Origin: a bacterium
Lineage (GTDB): Bacteria > Planctomycetota > J058 > JAJDCP01
Reading direction: 5' to 3'
DNA: 43,114 nucleotides
Assembly (NCBI GenBank): GCA_030428695.1
Contig: JAUIEM010000017.1
Location: forward strand, 1 to 43,114
Within the stretch, counting starts at the first letter, position 1; each line of letters begins with the position of its first letter. The notes under the pieces were generated by a model. That model was not told where the DNA came from. It searched no databases and saw only the letters and a program-made list of their open reading frames with translations. The position numbers and the translations under genes are program-made. Below, piece after piece: positions 25,897 through 35,100 of this stretch.

Positions 25897-26853
25897 ATGC
25901 CGCGCGCGCCCTTCACCATCCACTCCCACACCGTCGCTCCGGGACGGCGCGCCTGCCTCGAGATTCCGGTCGCGCGCCTGCCGACCCAGACCGACGCATC
26001 CCTGCCGGTCGAGGTCGTGCACGGCCGCAAGGCGGGCAAGGTGCTGTGGCTGTCGGCGGCGATCCACGGGGACGAGCTCAACGGCATCGAGATCATCCGC
26101 CAGGTCCTCGACGGGGTCGATCACAAGGAGCTGTGCGGGACCCTGATCGCGGTCCCGATCGTCAACGTGTTCGGCTTCCTGCAGCGCTCGCGCTACCTGC
26201 CGGACCGGCGCGACCTCAACCGCAGCTTCCCGGGCAGCAAGCGCGGCTCCCTGGCCGCCCGGCTGGCGCGCCTGCTGCTCGACGAGGTCGTCGAGCCCGC
26301 CAGCCACGGCATCGACCTGCACACAGGCTCGCTGCAGCGCACCAACCTGCCCCAGATCCGCGCCGACCTCGGCGACCCCGAGACCCTGCGCTGCGCGCTG
26401 GCCTTCGGGGCGCCGGTCACCCTGCACGCCGAGCAGCGCGACGGCTCCCTGCGCGCCGCGGCGGCCAAGCGCGGCAAGCCGGTGTTGCTGTTCGAGGGCG
26501 GCAGCGCCCACCGCTTCGAGCGCGAGGCGATCGAGGCCGGCGTGCGCGGAGTCTTCGGCGTGATGCGCGCGATCGGCATGCTGCCGGCCGGCGACGCGCC
26601 CGACGACACCGCGATCCACCACCGCACGAAGTGGGTGCGGGCGCGCAAGAGCGGCCTGTTCCGGCGCGACACCGAGCTCGGGGCGAAGGTCGAGAAGGGG
26701 CAGCGGCTCGGCCGGGTGGGCGACGTCTTCGGCCGCAGCACCGTGTCGGTCAAGGCGCCGACGGCGGGGACGGTGATCGGTATGGCCCTGAACCCGCTGG
26801 TCAACCTCGGCGACGCCCTGGTCAACATCGCCTGCGCGGAAGGGGCGCGCTGA
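25897..26853 (+). CDS. Succinylglutamate desuccinylase/aspartoacylase-family zinc hydrolase (M14)
   Basis: 318 residues. The zinc site of the family is present: HGDE (His57, Glu60) and IDLHTG (His142), with the substrate Arg/Asn patch [11 protein letters not shown] at about 103-113 and catalytic Glu200 in LLFEGG. The C-terminal ~80 residues form a beta/lipoyl-like domain ([15 protein letters not shown] ... APTAGTVIG), common in this subgroup. Members remove acyl or glutamyl groups from amino acids. Divergent with rimK, it could reverse or process RimK-made glutamate tails, which is inference from context. ATG at 25897 has AGGAG 6 bases upstream. It converges with the HEAT gene, leaving only 4 bases. 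Confidence 0.88.
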   Translation: MPRAPFTIHSHTVAPGRRACLEIPVARLPTQTDASLPVEVVHGRKAGKVLWLSAAIHGDELNGIEIIRQVLDGVDHKELCGTLIAVPIVNVFGFLQRSRYLPDRRDLNRSFPGSKRGSLAARLARLLLDEVVEPASHGIDLHTGSLQRTNLPQIRADLGDPETLRCALAFGAPVTLHAEQRDGSLRAAAAKRGKPVLLFEGGSAHRFEREAIEAGVRGVFGVMRAIGMLPAGDAPDDTAIHHRTKWVRARKSGLFRRDTELGAKVEKGQRLGRVGDVFGRSTVSVKAPTAGTVIGMALNPLVNLGDALVNIACAEGAR

Positions 26854-26857
26854 GGGC

Positions 26858-27853
26858 TCAGTCCTCTTCGCGGTTCCGGTACCAGTCCGCCCAGGCCTGC
26901 TGGTCGAGGCCGAAGTTCTGGCCGGTCACGCGGCGCAGGGTCTCGACCCGGATGTAGGCCTCGACCCGCTGCACCTTGGCCTCGAGGCTGATGCCGCTGC
27001 GCAGCACGCCGATGACCGGGTCGGCGATCTCGACCGCCGCGTTGCCGAAGCTCTCGGCCTGGACGTCGTAGTCGGCGACGTAGGCCTCTTCCTTGGTGAA
27101 CTGGACGAAGTTCTGGCCGAAGCCGCTCCACACCATCCGCAGGGTCTGGATCATCGCCGGCACCGCCGCGAAGTTCGGGAAATGCCCGAGCGCGGCCGCC
27201 GCGCGGATGCGGTGGTCGGGCTCGTCGTTGTCGAGGTAGCGCACGAAGGTCGCCGCCGGCGCCTCCTTGTCCGCGAAGCCCTCGAGGGCCTCGAGGCACA
27301 CGCTGCGGGTCTGGCCGCTGCTGTCGACGACCAGGCTGCGGGCGAGGTTGTGCACGCTCTCCGGCGTCTCGAAGCGGGCGAGCTGCTCGGCGCAGCGGCT
27401 GCGCACGTCCTTCGAGCTCGCCTCGCGGAGGCGCTCGCAGAACAGCGCGACCTGCTCCTCTTCGGTCGCGGCAAGCACCAGGTCGCGGGCCTCGCGCTCG
27501 CGCTTGCTGAGCTCGTCGTCCGCCTCGCCGTAGGCGCGGCCCCAGCGGTCGAGGGCCTTCTGCAGCTCCTTGGCGCGCTTCTTCGCCTCCTTCTGCAGCG
27601 TCTCGATCTTCTCCTCGAGCGTCACCTGCTCGCCGCGGAACTCGACGGTCTCCCCCTCGGGAGCGGGCCGCAGTCCGCGCACATCGGCCTCGGGGAACAG
27701 CACCCGGCGGCCGTCCTCGAGGGTGAACAGGAACCCGTCGCGGGTCAGCTTGAGGTCGATGCCGCGGATCTGGCTGCCGTCGTTCAGCACCAGCCAGTCG
27801 GCGAAGGCCGTGGCCGGGAGCAGGATCAAGGCGATGCAGAGGGTCGTGCGCAT
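26858..27853 (-). CDS. Exported HEAT-repeat protein with coiled coil
   Basis: 331 residues. A cleavable signal peptide (ILLPATAFA, cut near 18) is followed by a small beta region (DWLVLNDGSQIRGIDLKL), a Glu/Lys-rich coiled coil (about 75-125) and HEAT-like helices (about 135-300; e.g. ESVHNLARSLVVD, RIRAAAALGHFPNFAAVPAM). It ends WADWYRNREED. Protein scaffold or binding role in the envelope is likely; no enzyme motif is visible. ATG preceded by GGAGG. A promoter-like pair lies 28-58 bases upstream. Confidence 0.78.
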   Translation of the reverse strand: MRTTLCIALILLPATAFADWLVLNDGSQIRGIDLKLTRDGFLFTLEDGRRVLFPEADVRGLRPAPEGETVEFRGEQVTLEEKIETLQKEAKKRAKELQKALDRWGRAYGEADDELSKREREARDLVLAATEEEQVALFCERLREASSKDVRSRCAEQLARFETPESVHNLARSLVVDSSGQTRSVCLEALEGFADKEAPAATFVRYLDNDEPDHRIRAAAALGHFPNFAAVPAMIQTLRMVWSGFGQNFVQFTKEEAYVADYDVQAESFGNAAVEIADPVIGVLRSGISLEAKVQRVEAYIRVETLRRVTGQNFGLDQQAWADWYRNREED

Positions 27854-27880
27854 GGCTGCCTCCGTAGGTTCTCCTTTCTT

Positions 27881-27911
27881 ACTATAGACGAGTAGACGCC
27901 GCCGATGTCAC
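27881..27911 (-). promoter_or_regulatory. Possible promoter of the HEAT-repeat gene
   Basis: Minus-strand GTGACA (27911-27906) and TATAGT (27886-27881) with a 19-base spacer, 28 bases before the ATG. The spacer is long, as in the candidate at 4861-4891. To its right, 27948-27979 is a short GATCGG-like imperfect tandem repeat. Confidence 0.4.
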
Positions 27912-27983
27912 GGGTTTGTCTCTGGCGCCCTTGTCCGTGCGCCTGCGATCGGGATCGGAATCGGGGTCGGGATCGGGAAAGCC

Positions 27984-29240
27984 TCAGAACGGCGGCGGCA
28001 GCATCCGGTGCGTGTGCGTCTCGTAGCTGCCCCCCCGCCGCTCGGTCATCCAGTCCAGCCGCTGGCTCAGCTCCTGGGCGACGCTCCACAGCAGCTTGAG
28101 GCCGAGGCCCGGCTCGGACTTGAGCAGACGGTAGAAGGCCTCCTGACCGAGGACGATCACGCGCGCGTCGCGCGTCGCCCGCACGGTGGCCGTGCGGGGC
28201 TTGTTGTTGAGCAGCGCCATCTCGCCGACGTGGCTGCCGACGCCGAGCGTCGTGATGTGCTTCCCCGCCTTCCGCACCTCGAGCTCGCCCTCGAGCACGA
28301 TATACAGCGCGTCGCTCTCGCTGCCCTCGACGATCAGCGTCGTGCCCGCGGCGACCATCTCGACCCCCGCCGCCTGCAGCACCCGCGACAGCTCGCGCAG
28401 GTTCAGGTGCTCGAACAGGTACAGCTCGGACAGCGTCTCCAGCCGCAGCTCGACCTCCCCCTTCCAGCCGAGATCCTCGGCGGATGCCCCGTCGTCGACG
28501 CGCACGACCAGGGCGGTGATGTTGTCGCTGCCGTCGCGCGCGTCCGCGAGCTCGACGAGCCGGCGCGGGACCTTCTCGACCAGGGGATCGCCGAGCAGCC
28601 GCCCGAGCTCTTCGCGCTGGGGGAAGCTGTTGCACAGGCCGTCGGAGCACAACAGGAAGCTGTCCCCCGGCAGCAGCTCGAGCACCAGGCTGTCGACGTT
28701 GACCGACGGCTGCAGACCGACCACGCGGGTCAGGAGGTGTCCGTACTCGAAGCTCTCGGCGTCGTCCTCGTCGAGGCTGCCGCACTGCAGGAGCTCGTTG
28801 ACCAGGCTGTGGTCGTCGCTGAGCAGGTAGACCCGGCCGGCCCGGTGCAGGTACAGCCGGCTGTCGCCGACGTGCGCGACCGCCGCGAAGCGCCCGGCCG
28901 CGAGCAGCAGGGTCAGGGTCGTGCCCATGCCGGCGCAGTGGGGATCGTCCTGGGCGCGGGTGTGGACCGCCTGGCAGGCGAGCAGCACCGCGTCGCGCAC
29001 CATCCCCTGCAGCACCGAGCGGGGCGGCTGGCGACCGAGGGAGGCGAGGGTCTCCGCGTGGGGCGCGAGGGCGCGCTGCACGGTGCGGACGGCGAGGTGG
29101 GAAGCGACCTCGCCAGCGCGGTGGCCGCCGAGGCCGTCACAGACCACGTACAGGCCGAGCTCGTCGTCGACCAGAAAGGCGTCCTCGTTGTGGGGACGCT
29201 CCCTGCCCTCGATGCTGCAGGCGTAGCCTCGCGTGCGCAC
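27984..29240 (-). CDS. PP2C-family Ser/Thr phosphatase fused to a cyclic-nucleotide-binding domain (paralogue)
   Basis: 418 residues with the same order as the protein at 4919-6133: PP2C (HNED at 17-20, DGLGG at 35-39, GMGTTLTLLL, HVGDSRLYLH, LLCSDGL, GSDNITALVV) and then a cNMP domain (VGEMALL, PRTATV). Start choice: the GTG at 29240 has GGAG 6 bases upstream, and its protein aligns residue for residue with the N-terminus of the paralogue; ATGs at 29270 and 29333 have no ribosome site. The cNMP Glu and Arg signature is intact, so nucleotide binding is plausible. It lies 100 bases after the exported-protein gene on the same strand. Confidence 0.9.
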   Translation of the reverse strand: MRTRGYACSIEGRERPHNEDAFLVDDELGLYVVCDGLGGHRAGEVASHLAVRTVQRALAPHAETLASLGRQPPRSVLQGMVRDAVLLACQAVHTRAQDDPHCAGMGTTLTLLLAAGRFAAVAHVGDSRLYLHRAGRVYLLSDDHSLVNELLQCGSLDEDDAESFEYGHLLTRVVGLQPSVNVDSLVLELLPGDSFLLCSDGLCNSFPQREELGRLLGDPLVEKVPRRLVELADARDGSDNITALVVRVDDGASAEDLGWKGEVELRLETLSELYLFEHLNLRELSRVLQAAGVEMVAAGTTLIVEGSESDALYIVLEGELEVRKAGKHITTLGVGSHVGEMALLNNKPRTATVRATRDARVIVLGQEAFYRLLKSEPGLGLKLLWSVAQELSQRLDWMTERRGGSYETHTHRMLPPPF

Positions 29241-29340
29241 CGCCCTCTCCCGACTCTGTCGCCGCGGCATTGTCGCCGATGCCGAGGGGGAATGCAAAGC
29301 CAGGGGGCGCTCCAGGTCGGAGGCTCCCGGCACCAGGGAG

Positions 29341-30495
29341 CTACTGTGGGATCTCGACGATCACCCAGCTGCCGTCCTCGCGTTGGCGCAGCTCGATGCG
29401 CCCCTGGCCGGCGAGGTCGACGCTGGCGCGGTCGTCGGTGATCTTCTCGGTGATCCCGGGCAGGATCGTCGCGACGTCCTCGGGGCTGTACGGCGCCTCC
29501 GCGGCACCGAGCTGGGCCCGCATCAGCGCGCGCAGCGTCTCGGGAGTCAGGCCCTGGGCGTCCGGCGCGATCGCGACGATCTGCTCATAGGCAGCGTCCC
29601 AGTCGACGATGTCGTCGAGGCGATCGAGCGGCTCGACCTTGGCGAGCACCTTCAGGTAGACGGTCGCGGCCGCGGTCGGGGTCATCTCCGGCTGCGGCTC
29701 GCGCTCGGGGACGGCGAGGTTGGCGCTGCACTGCTCCTCGGTGCCCGAGATCATCTTGACCGGCGCGTTCTCGGGCCAGAAGGCGATGACCTTGTGCTCC
29801 TCGGTCACCGCTACGTTCATCGGGTTCCCGGTGCCGGGCGAGGTGAACAGGAACACGCGGACCCGCACGGTCTCGCCGCGGAAGTCGAAGTCGCTCCAGG
29901 GCCGGGCTTCGATCGTCGTGTCGTCGGCCAGCGCGGCGGTGCCGGTGGCGGTCTGGGCTTCCCAGTCCACCGACGCGAGGCTCAGCCCGCTGAAGTCGTC
30001 GTCGAGCGGCAGGCTCATCGCGACGACGAGGTAGTTCCCGGGGCCGGCATACAGGGGCGCGCTGTACTCGAGGGTCGCGGTCGACTCGGTCCCATTCTCG
30101 ACCTCGGTCCAGCGCCAGATGGTGCCGTCGAGGCGCACCTCGGTGTCGGTCAGGGTCTCCTGGCCGCCGTCGTTCCGATGCTCGACGGACTTCGAGTGGA
30201 CCAGGCTGAGGTCGGCGCCGAGGTGGTCGGTCTGCTCGACCTTGTTCGTGCTCGGCCCGAAGCTCATGCCCGCCGTGCCCTTGACGGTGTAGGTCGCGTC
30301 CGGGCGGACGGTCGTGGCTTCGACGTCGAAGCGGTAGGTGCCGATGTTCTGGTCTTCGAGATAGACGCCGAAGTGGTAGGTGCCGAGCAGGGAGCGGTCG
30401 ATCTCGACGCGGTCGGCGAAGGGGTTGTCCTGGGCGCAGGTCCAGGTCGCGGCGAGCAGGCCGACGACGAGGACTCCGCGGATGCGGTCGATCAC
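29341..30495 (-). CDS. Exported protein of unknown function, beta-rich
   Basis: 384 residues with a signal peptide (GVLVVGLLAATWTCA, cleaved near 22) and no cytoplasmic features. The core is acidic and strand-rich, with lines such as YHFGVYLEDQNIGTYRFDV, DDTTIEARPWSDFDFRGE and GRIELRQREDGSWVIVEI, reminiscent of LolA/LppX-like or DUF-type periplasmic beta sheets, but I cannot match a family. A Cys at the signal end is not in a clear lipobox. The start is GTG at 30495 with GGAGGAG 8 bases upstream. A promoter candidate lies at 30528-30555, and repeat copy B separates it from the divergent vWA gene. Confidence 0.7.
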   Translation of the reverse strand: MIDRIRGVLVVGLLAATWTCAQDNPFADRVEIDRSLLGTYHFGVYLEDQNIGTYRFDVEATTVRPDATYTVKGTAGMSFGPSTNKVEQTDHLGADLSLVHSKSVEHRNDGGQETLTDTEVRLDGTIWRWTEVENGTESTATLEYSAPLYAGPGNYLVVAMSLPLDDDFSGLSLASVDWEAQTATGTAALADDTTIEARPWSDFDFRGETVRVRVFLFTSPGTGNPMNVAVTEEHKVIAFWPENAPVKMISGTEEQCSANLAVPEREPQPEMTPTAAATVYLKVLAKVEPLDRLDDIVDWDAAYEQIVAIAPDAQGLTPETLRALMRAQLGAAEAPYSPEDVATILPGITEKITDDRASVDLAGQGRIELRQREDGSWVIVEIPQ

Positions 30496-30527
30496 AGAGG
30501 TCTCCTCCGGTGGGATGTTGGACTGCC

Positions 30528-30555
30528 ATTCTCGGGCCTCGGCCGCGTTTTGCAA
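30528..30555 (-). promoter_or_regulatory. Possible promoter of the exported-protein gene
   Basis: Minus-strand TTGCAA (30555-30550) and GAGAAT (30533-30528) with a 16-base spacer, 32 bases before the GTG start at 30495. The rest of the gap to 30690 shows nothing clear. Confidence 0.3.
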
Positions 30556-30690
30556 GGGCGCGGCGGGCCGTGGCACAGCTTCGGGGACGGCGAACGGCGC
30601 GCGGCGCTTCAGCAAATTTCCGGAACCCCCGCGGGACGCTCGCGTCGAAGGAATGAACGACGACCGGGAGCACCGCCTCCCCCGACTAAA

Positions 30691-30935
30691 GGGCCCGGAA
30701 AGGAACAAGTCAGGCATTCGGGCGCGCCTGCGGCGTAATTCTGGCACTTGCCTCACTCCACCTCCACCGCCACCACTCGTACCTCGTGGTGTCGGTGTTC
30801 GGCCGCTGCGGCCGCGGCACCTCGTCCCTCGGTGCCGAGACCTTGCTGTTGGGATGGGTATGCGTCATTCGCCAAGCACCAGAATTCCTGCCGCATCCGC
30901 ACCCTCGGTGCTCGACTTGTTCCTTTCCGGCCCCT
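30691..30935 (+). repeat. Dispersed inverted-repeat element, copy B
   Basis: About 245 bases from GGGCCCGGAAAGGAACAAGTC to a near-complementary GACTTGTTCCTTTCCGGCCCC, giving ~20-base terminal inverted repeats. Inner arms also pair: GTAATTCTGGCACTTG (left) against CAAGCACCAGAATTC (right). So the element can fold end to end, with a GC-rich centre (GGCCGCTGCGGCC, CTCGGTGCCGAG). Its first ~85 bases match copy A at 16927, in the same orientation. It ends 21 bases before the vWA start, next to AAAGGAG, so its end lies in that 5' leader region. Confidence 0.78.
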
Positions 30936-30956
30936 AGCCCCTAAAGGAGAAGAGAC

Positions 30957-32069
30957 ATGCGCACCCTTCTGACCACCCTGGCCCTGCTGATCGCGCTGAG
31001 CGGCCTGAGCTTCGCCCAGGAACGTGAGGAGCAGCCGGGCATCCAGCTCGCCATCCTGCTCGACACCTCGGGCAGCATGGAAGGCCTGATCAACCAGGCC
31101 CGCATCGAGCTGTGGCGGATCGTCAACGAGCTGGTCGCCGCGCGCCGCGGCGAGGTCCTGCCGAACCTGCAGATCGCCCTGTACGAGTACGGGAACTCCG
31201 GACTGCCCCAGGGCGAGGGCTACATCCGCCAGTGCGTGCCGCTGACCGACGACCTCGACCTGGTCTCGCAGCAGCTGTTCGGGCTGACGACGAACGGCGG
31301 CGACGAGCACTGCGGCCAGGTCATCCAGCGGGCCGTGCGCAACCTGGCCTGGAGCGCCGATCCGGCGACCCTGAAGATGATCTACATCTCCGGCAACGAG
31401 ACCTTCGCCCAGGGCCCTGTCGACTTCCGCGCCGCCCTCGTCGAGGCGGTCTCCGCCGACATCATCGTCAACACCATCCACTGCGCCGGCGGCGAGGACA
31501 CCTTCTGGGCCGAGGCGGCGACCCTCGGCGAGGGCAGCTTCCTCGGCATCGACCAGAACCAGGCCGTCGGCCACATCGAGAGCCCCTTCGACGAAGAGCT
31601 CGCCGCGCTGAGCGGGCGCCTCAACGAGACCTATCTCGCCTACGGAGAGGAAGAGGAGCGGGCGGCGCGCGAGCTGCTCCAGTCCGACCAGGACGACAAC
31701 GCCCGCCGCGCCGGCAGCGGCGCGAGCACCGAGCGGGCCTTCGCCAAGGCGAGCAAGCTGTACGACAACAGCGCCTGGGACCTCGGGGACGCCGTGCGCG
31801 GCGGCCTCGTCAGCCTCGACAGCATCGACGTCGCGCTCCTGCCCGAGCCGATGCGCGACATGACCCCCGACGAGCGCCAGGCCTTCCTCGACGAGCAGCT
31901 GCGCGAGCGCGAGCAGATCCAGGCCCGCATCCAGGAGCTCTACGAGGCGCGCCAGGCCTTCGTCGACGAGAAGATGCGCGCCCTCGGGGACGAGAGCACC
32001 CTCGGCGCCGTACTCCTCGAGTCGCTGCGCGAGCGTGCGGTCGAAAAGGGCTACAGCTTCGACGACTGA
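30957..32069 (+). CDS. Secreted von Willebrand factor A domain protein
   Basis: 370 residues with signal peptide MRTLLTTLALLIALSGLSFA. The vWA domain carries a complete first MIDAS motif DTSGSM (Asp36, Ser38, Ser40), a Thr in TTNGGDEHCG and later KMIYISGNETFAQG, so it should bind a divalent metal and a protein partner. Two Cys (CVPL, EHCG) could form a disulfide. After ~240 the chain is acidic and helical with a coiled-coil-like end (DEQLREREQIQARIQELYEARQ-type). AAAGGAG lies 8 bases upstream of the ATG. It is 73 bases before the FG-GAP lipoprotein, which has its own promoter candidate. Confidence 0.88.
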   Translation: MRTLLTTLALLIALSGLSFAQEREEQPGIQLAILLDTSGSMEGLINQARIELWRIVNELVAARRGEVLPNLQIALYEYGNSGLPQGEGYIRQCVPLTDDLDLVSQQLFGLTTNGGDEHCGQVIQRAVRNLAWSADPATLKMIYISGNETFAQGPVDFRAALVEAVSADIIVNTIHCAGGEDTFWAEAATLGEGSFLGIDQNQAVGHIESPFDEELAALSGRLNETYLAYGEEEERAARELLQSDQDDNARRAGSGASTERAFAKASKLYDNSAWDLGDAVRGGLVSLDSIDVALLPEPMRDMTPDERQAFLDEQLREREQIQARIQELYEARQAFVDEKMRALGDESTLGAVLLESLRERAVEKGYSFDD

Positions 32070-32078
32070 GCGACGGCT

Positions 32079-32107
32079 TTGCTTCCCGCCTCCCCACCCC
32101 CTATGAT
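32079..32107 (+). promoter_or_regulatory. Sigma-70-type promoter of the FG-GAP lipoprotein
   Basis: TTGCTT (32079-32084) and TATGAT (32102-32107) with an ideal 17-base spacer, 36 bases before the ATG. It starts 10 bases after the vWA stop. Confidence 0.6.
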
Positions 32108-32142
32108 GGAGCGACCGGACTGCACCTCTGGGGGAATTTGCG

Positions 32143-35100
32143 ATGCGCGCCTTGCGCAACCTGGCGACGTTGCTCCTCGTCCTGGCCTGCACCGGCTGCG
32201 GCTGGGTGGGCATCGCTCTGTTGGTGACATCTTCTTCATCGTCCTCGTCCGGGGGCGGCGCGCCCTCGGAAGAGCCCGAGCTGATCTTCATCGACGTCGT
32301 GGGCCGGGACGGGCCGATCCAACTGACCTACGAGCTGTTCAATGAGCCCGGGGAGTCGGTCGACGTGTTCGTCGAGTTCTCCCTCGACGGCATGGACACC
32401 TTCCAGCCGGTCAGCACCCAGCCGCCGACGGTGGTCGTGCCGGGCGACTCCGGCCTGACGGTGGTCTACATCTGGGACTCCAAGGCCGAGCCCGAGGTCG
32501 GCGAGAGCGGCTTCCTCGACGCCTTCATCCGCTTCACGCCGCGCGACAACGTCGCCGACGAGAGCGGCGACGAGGTGCTCTCGATCCCCTTCGTGCTCGG
32601 CAACGACGCGCCGGTCATCGAGGACGCGTTCACGATCGGCAACGGGCAGAACATCGTGCTCGAGGTGTTCATCAGCGACACCACCCTCGACCTGGTCGGC
32701 CTCGAGCTCGACTTCGAGACGGCGCAGCACAGCCGCCAGCCGCTCACGCTGGTCAGCGGGAACGCGGACGGGCTCAACGCCGCGCCGCCTCCCGACGGCA
32801 CCGAGCACACCTTCGTCTGGGGCTCGGCGCTCGACATCCCCGGCCAGACCCTGCTCGCTTCGTTGTACATCCGGCCCGAGGACAGCGAGCCGGGGATCGA
32901 GACCACGCTGACGGTGCAGGTCGACAACAACCAGCGCCCGAGCGTGACCGCGATCCGGCCCGCCGGGGACAACTCCGGGGACATCGGCATCTCGTACATC
33001 GTGCGCGACGAAGAGTCGCAGCCGGTCTCGGTCGCCGTCGAGTACAGCGTGGACGGCGGCCCCTTCCTGCCCGCCACCGAGGTGGTCGGGCCACCGAGCT
33101 CGGGGACGAGCGGTCTCGCCAGCCTGCCGAACGACGGCGTCGGCAACGAGAACGTGCACCGCTTCGTGTGGGACGCCTTCGCCGACGTCGGCTTCGGCTC
33201 GAATCAGCAGGTGCGCATCCGCATCGAGCCGACCGACACCAGCGTCGGCTTCGCGGGCGTCACCGAGCCGCCCTTCGTCATCCAGCACGGTCCCTTCCGC
33301 AGCGCGGGCAGCGTCGATGCCGACCAGGGCCCGGCCGGCATCCTGCAACCGCAGCGCGCAGCGACCGGCGACTTCGACAAGAACGGGCTGCCCGACGTGA
33401 TCGTGCCCTTCCAGAACCTCAGCACGACGCCGGAGTCGAGCTTCGTCGCCGTCGCCCTGCAGGTCGCGATCGACGACTTCGCCTTCGATCAGCCGCTGGT
33501 GTTGCCCGGCCAGGCGCGGTGGGCGACGGTCGGCGACTACAACGACGACCGCAAGCTCGACTTCGCCATCGCCTTCGAAGAGGCCCTGATCGGGGTGATC
33601 GTCTTCCTGCAGAACGACGTGGGCTTCGGCTTCACGCCGCTGCCCAACATCATGGGCCCTCCGAACGCGCGGGCCGAAGACCTCGTGACCGTCGCGGTCG
33701 GCCCCGAGGGAGAAGACCGGCTGGTCGTCAGCTACGGCGCGGTCGGACCGATGATGAGCCCGCTGCGCGTCCTGCGCTACGACCCGATGGCCAACATGGG
33801 GATGGGGGGCATGGTCGACGAGCCGATGACCTTCCAGCCCAACCCGAACGCCGGCATGGTCGGCACGCGGCGACTGGCGGTCGGCGACTGGAACGGCGAC
33901 CTCGCCGACGACGTCGTCGTGCTGTCCGGCGCCACGCCCCCGGAGATCTTCGTCTACCGCCAGGATGAGCCCTCGGGGACCTTCGTGCTGACCGACAACC
34001 GGGTGCAGAACGACATGAGCTTCGCGGGCAACTACATCGCGCTCGGCGACATCGACGGCGACGGGCTCGCCGCCGAGTTGGCCGTGACGACCGCGCAGAT
34101 GGGCAACTCCGGCGGGGTGTACACGCTCGGCATCGACCCGGTCAGCGGGCTGCTGCAGATGCCGCCGACCATCCTCGACGTGTCGACGGACGCCGGAGCG
34201 TTCAACGGCACCGCCCTGGTCGACGTCAGCGGCGACCTCGCCAACGACCTGATCGTGCTGCGGCGCGTCCCGACGCAGCCGTCGCAGATCGAGACCTACA
34301 TCTCGGGCCAGGCCGGGCCGCCCTTCGGCATCGAGGCCTCGAACAACGGCGAAGAGCTGCTCGCCGCCGACTTCGACGGCGATGGCAGCGCCGACCTGAT
34401 CACCTCGAACCAGAACCCGAACGGGCCGACGGTCGAGTTCTTCCGCGGCGAGTATCCCCGCGCGCCGACCCGGGTCACGCAGCTCGACAGCGTCTTCCCC
34501 GACCCCTACGCGGTCGCGCTCGGCGACTTCAACAGCGACAACACCCTCGACATCGGCCTGACCCGCGACGGCCCGGTCGGTGACAACGAGGACGGGGTCC
34601 AGATCTTCAACTTCGGGCTCGGCTTCGAGACGTTGCTCGGGCCCGACCTGCCGCTGATGGACGGGGACGACCCGCGCCTGCTGGTCAGCGGCGACTTCAC
34701 GGGCGACGGACAGACCGACCTGCTCGTCGGGCTGACCGGCACCGACCGCGTCGTGCTGTTCGTCCAGCAGATGGGCACTCTGGTGCCGGCGATGCAGAGC
34801 TTCGCGACCAACGGCCCACCGCTCGGGCTCGCAGCTGGCGACGTCGACGGCGACCTCGACACGGACGTGGTCGTCGTCACCGCGACCGAGATCATGCTCC
34901 TGCGGCAGACCGCCGGCGGCCTGAACCCGACACCGGGTATGCCGAACCTCGGCGGCGCCGACGTCACGATGCGCGCGCTCGACAGCCAGCCCGGGGAAGA
35001 GGTCGTCGTCGCCAACCGCGGGCTCAGCCAGGTCGAGGTCTACGCCTTCGCGGGCAACGGGCTGACCCTGCGCAGCAGCTTCCCGACCATGCGCCAGCCG

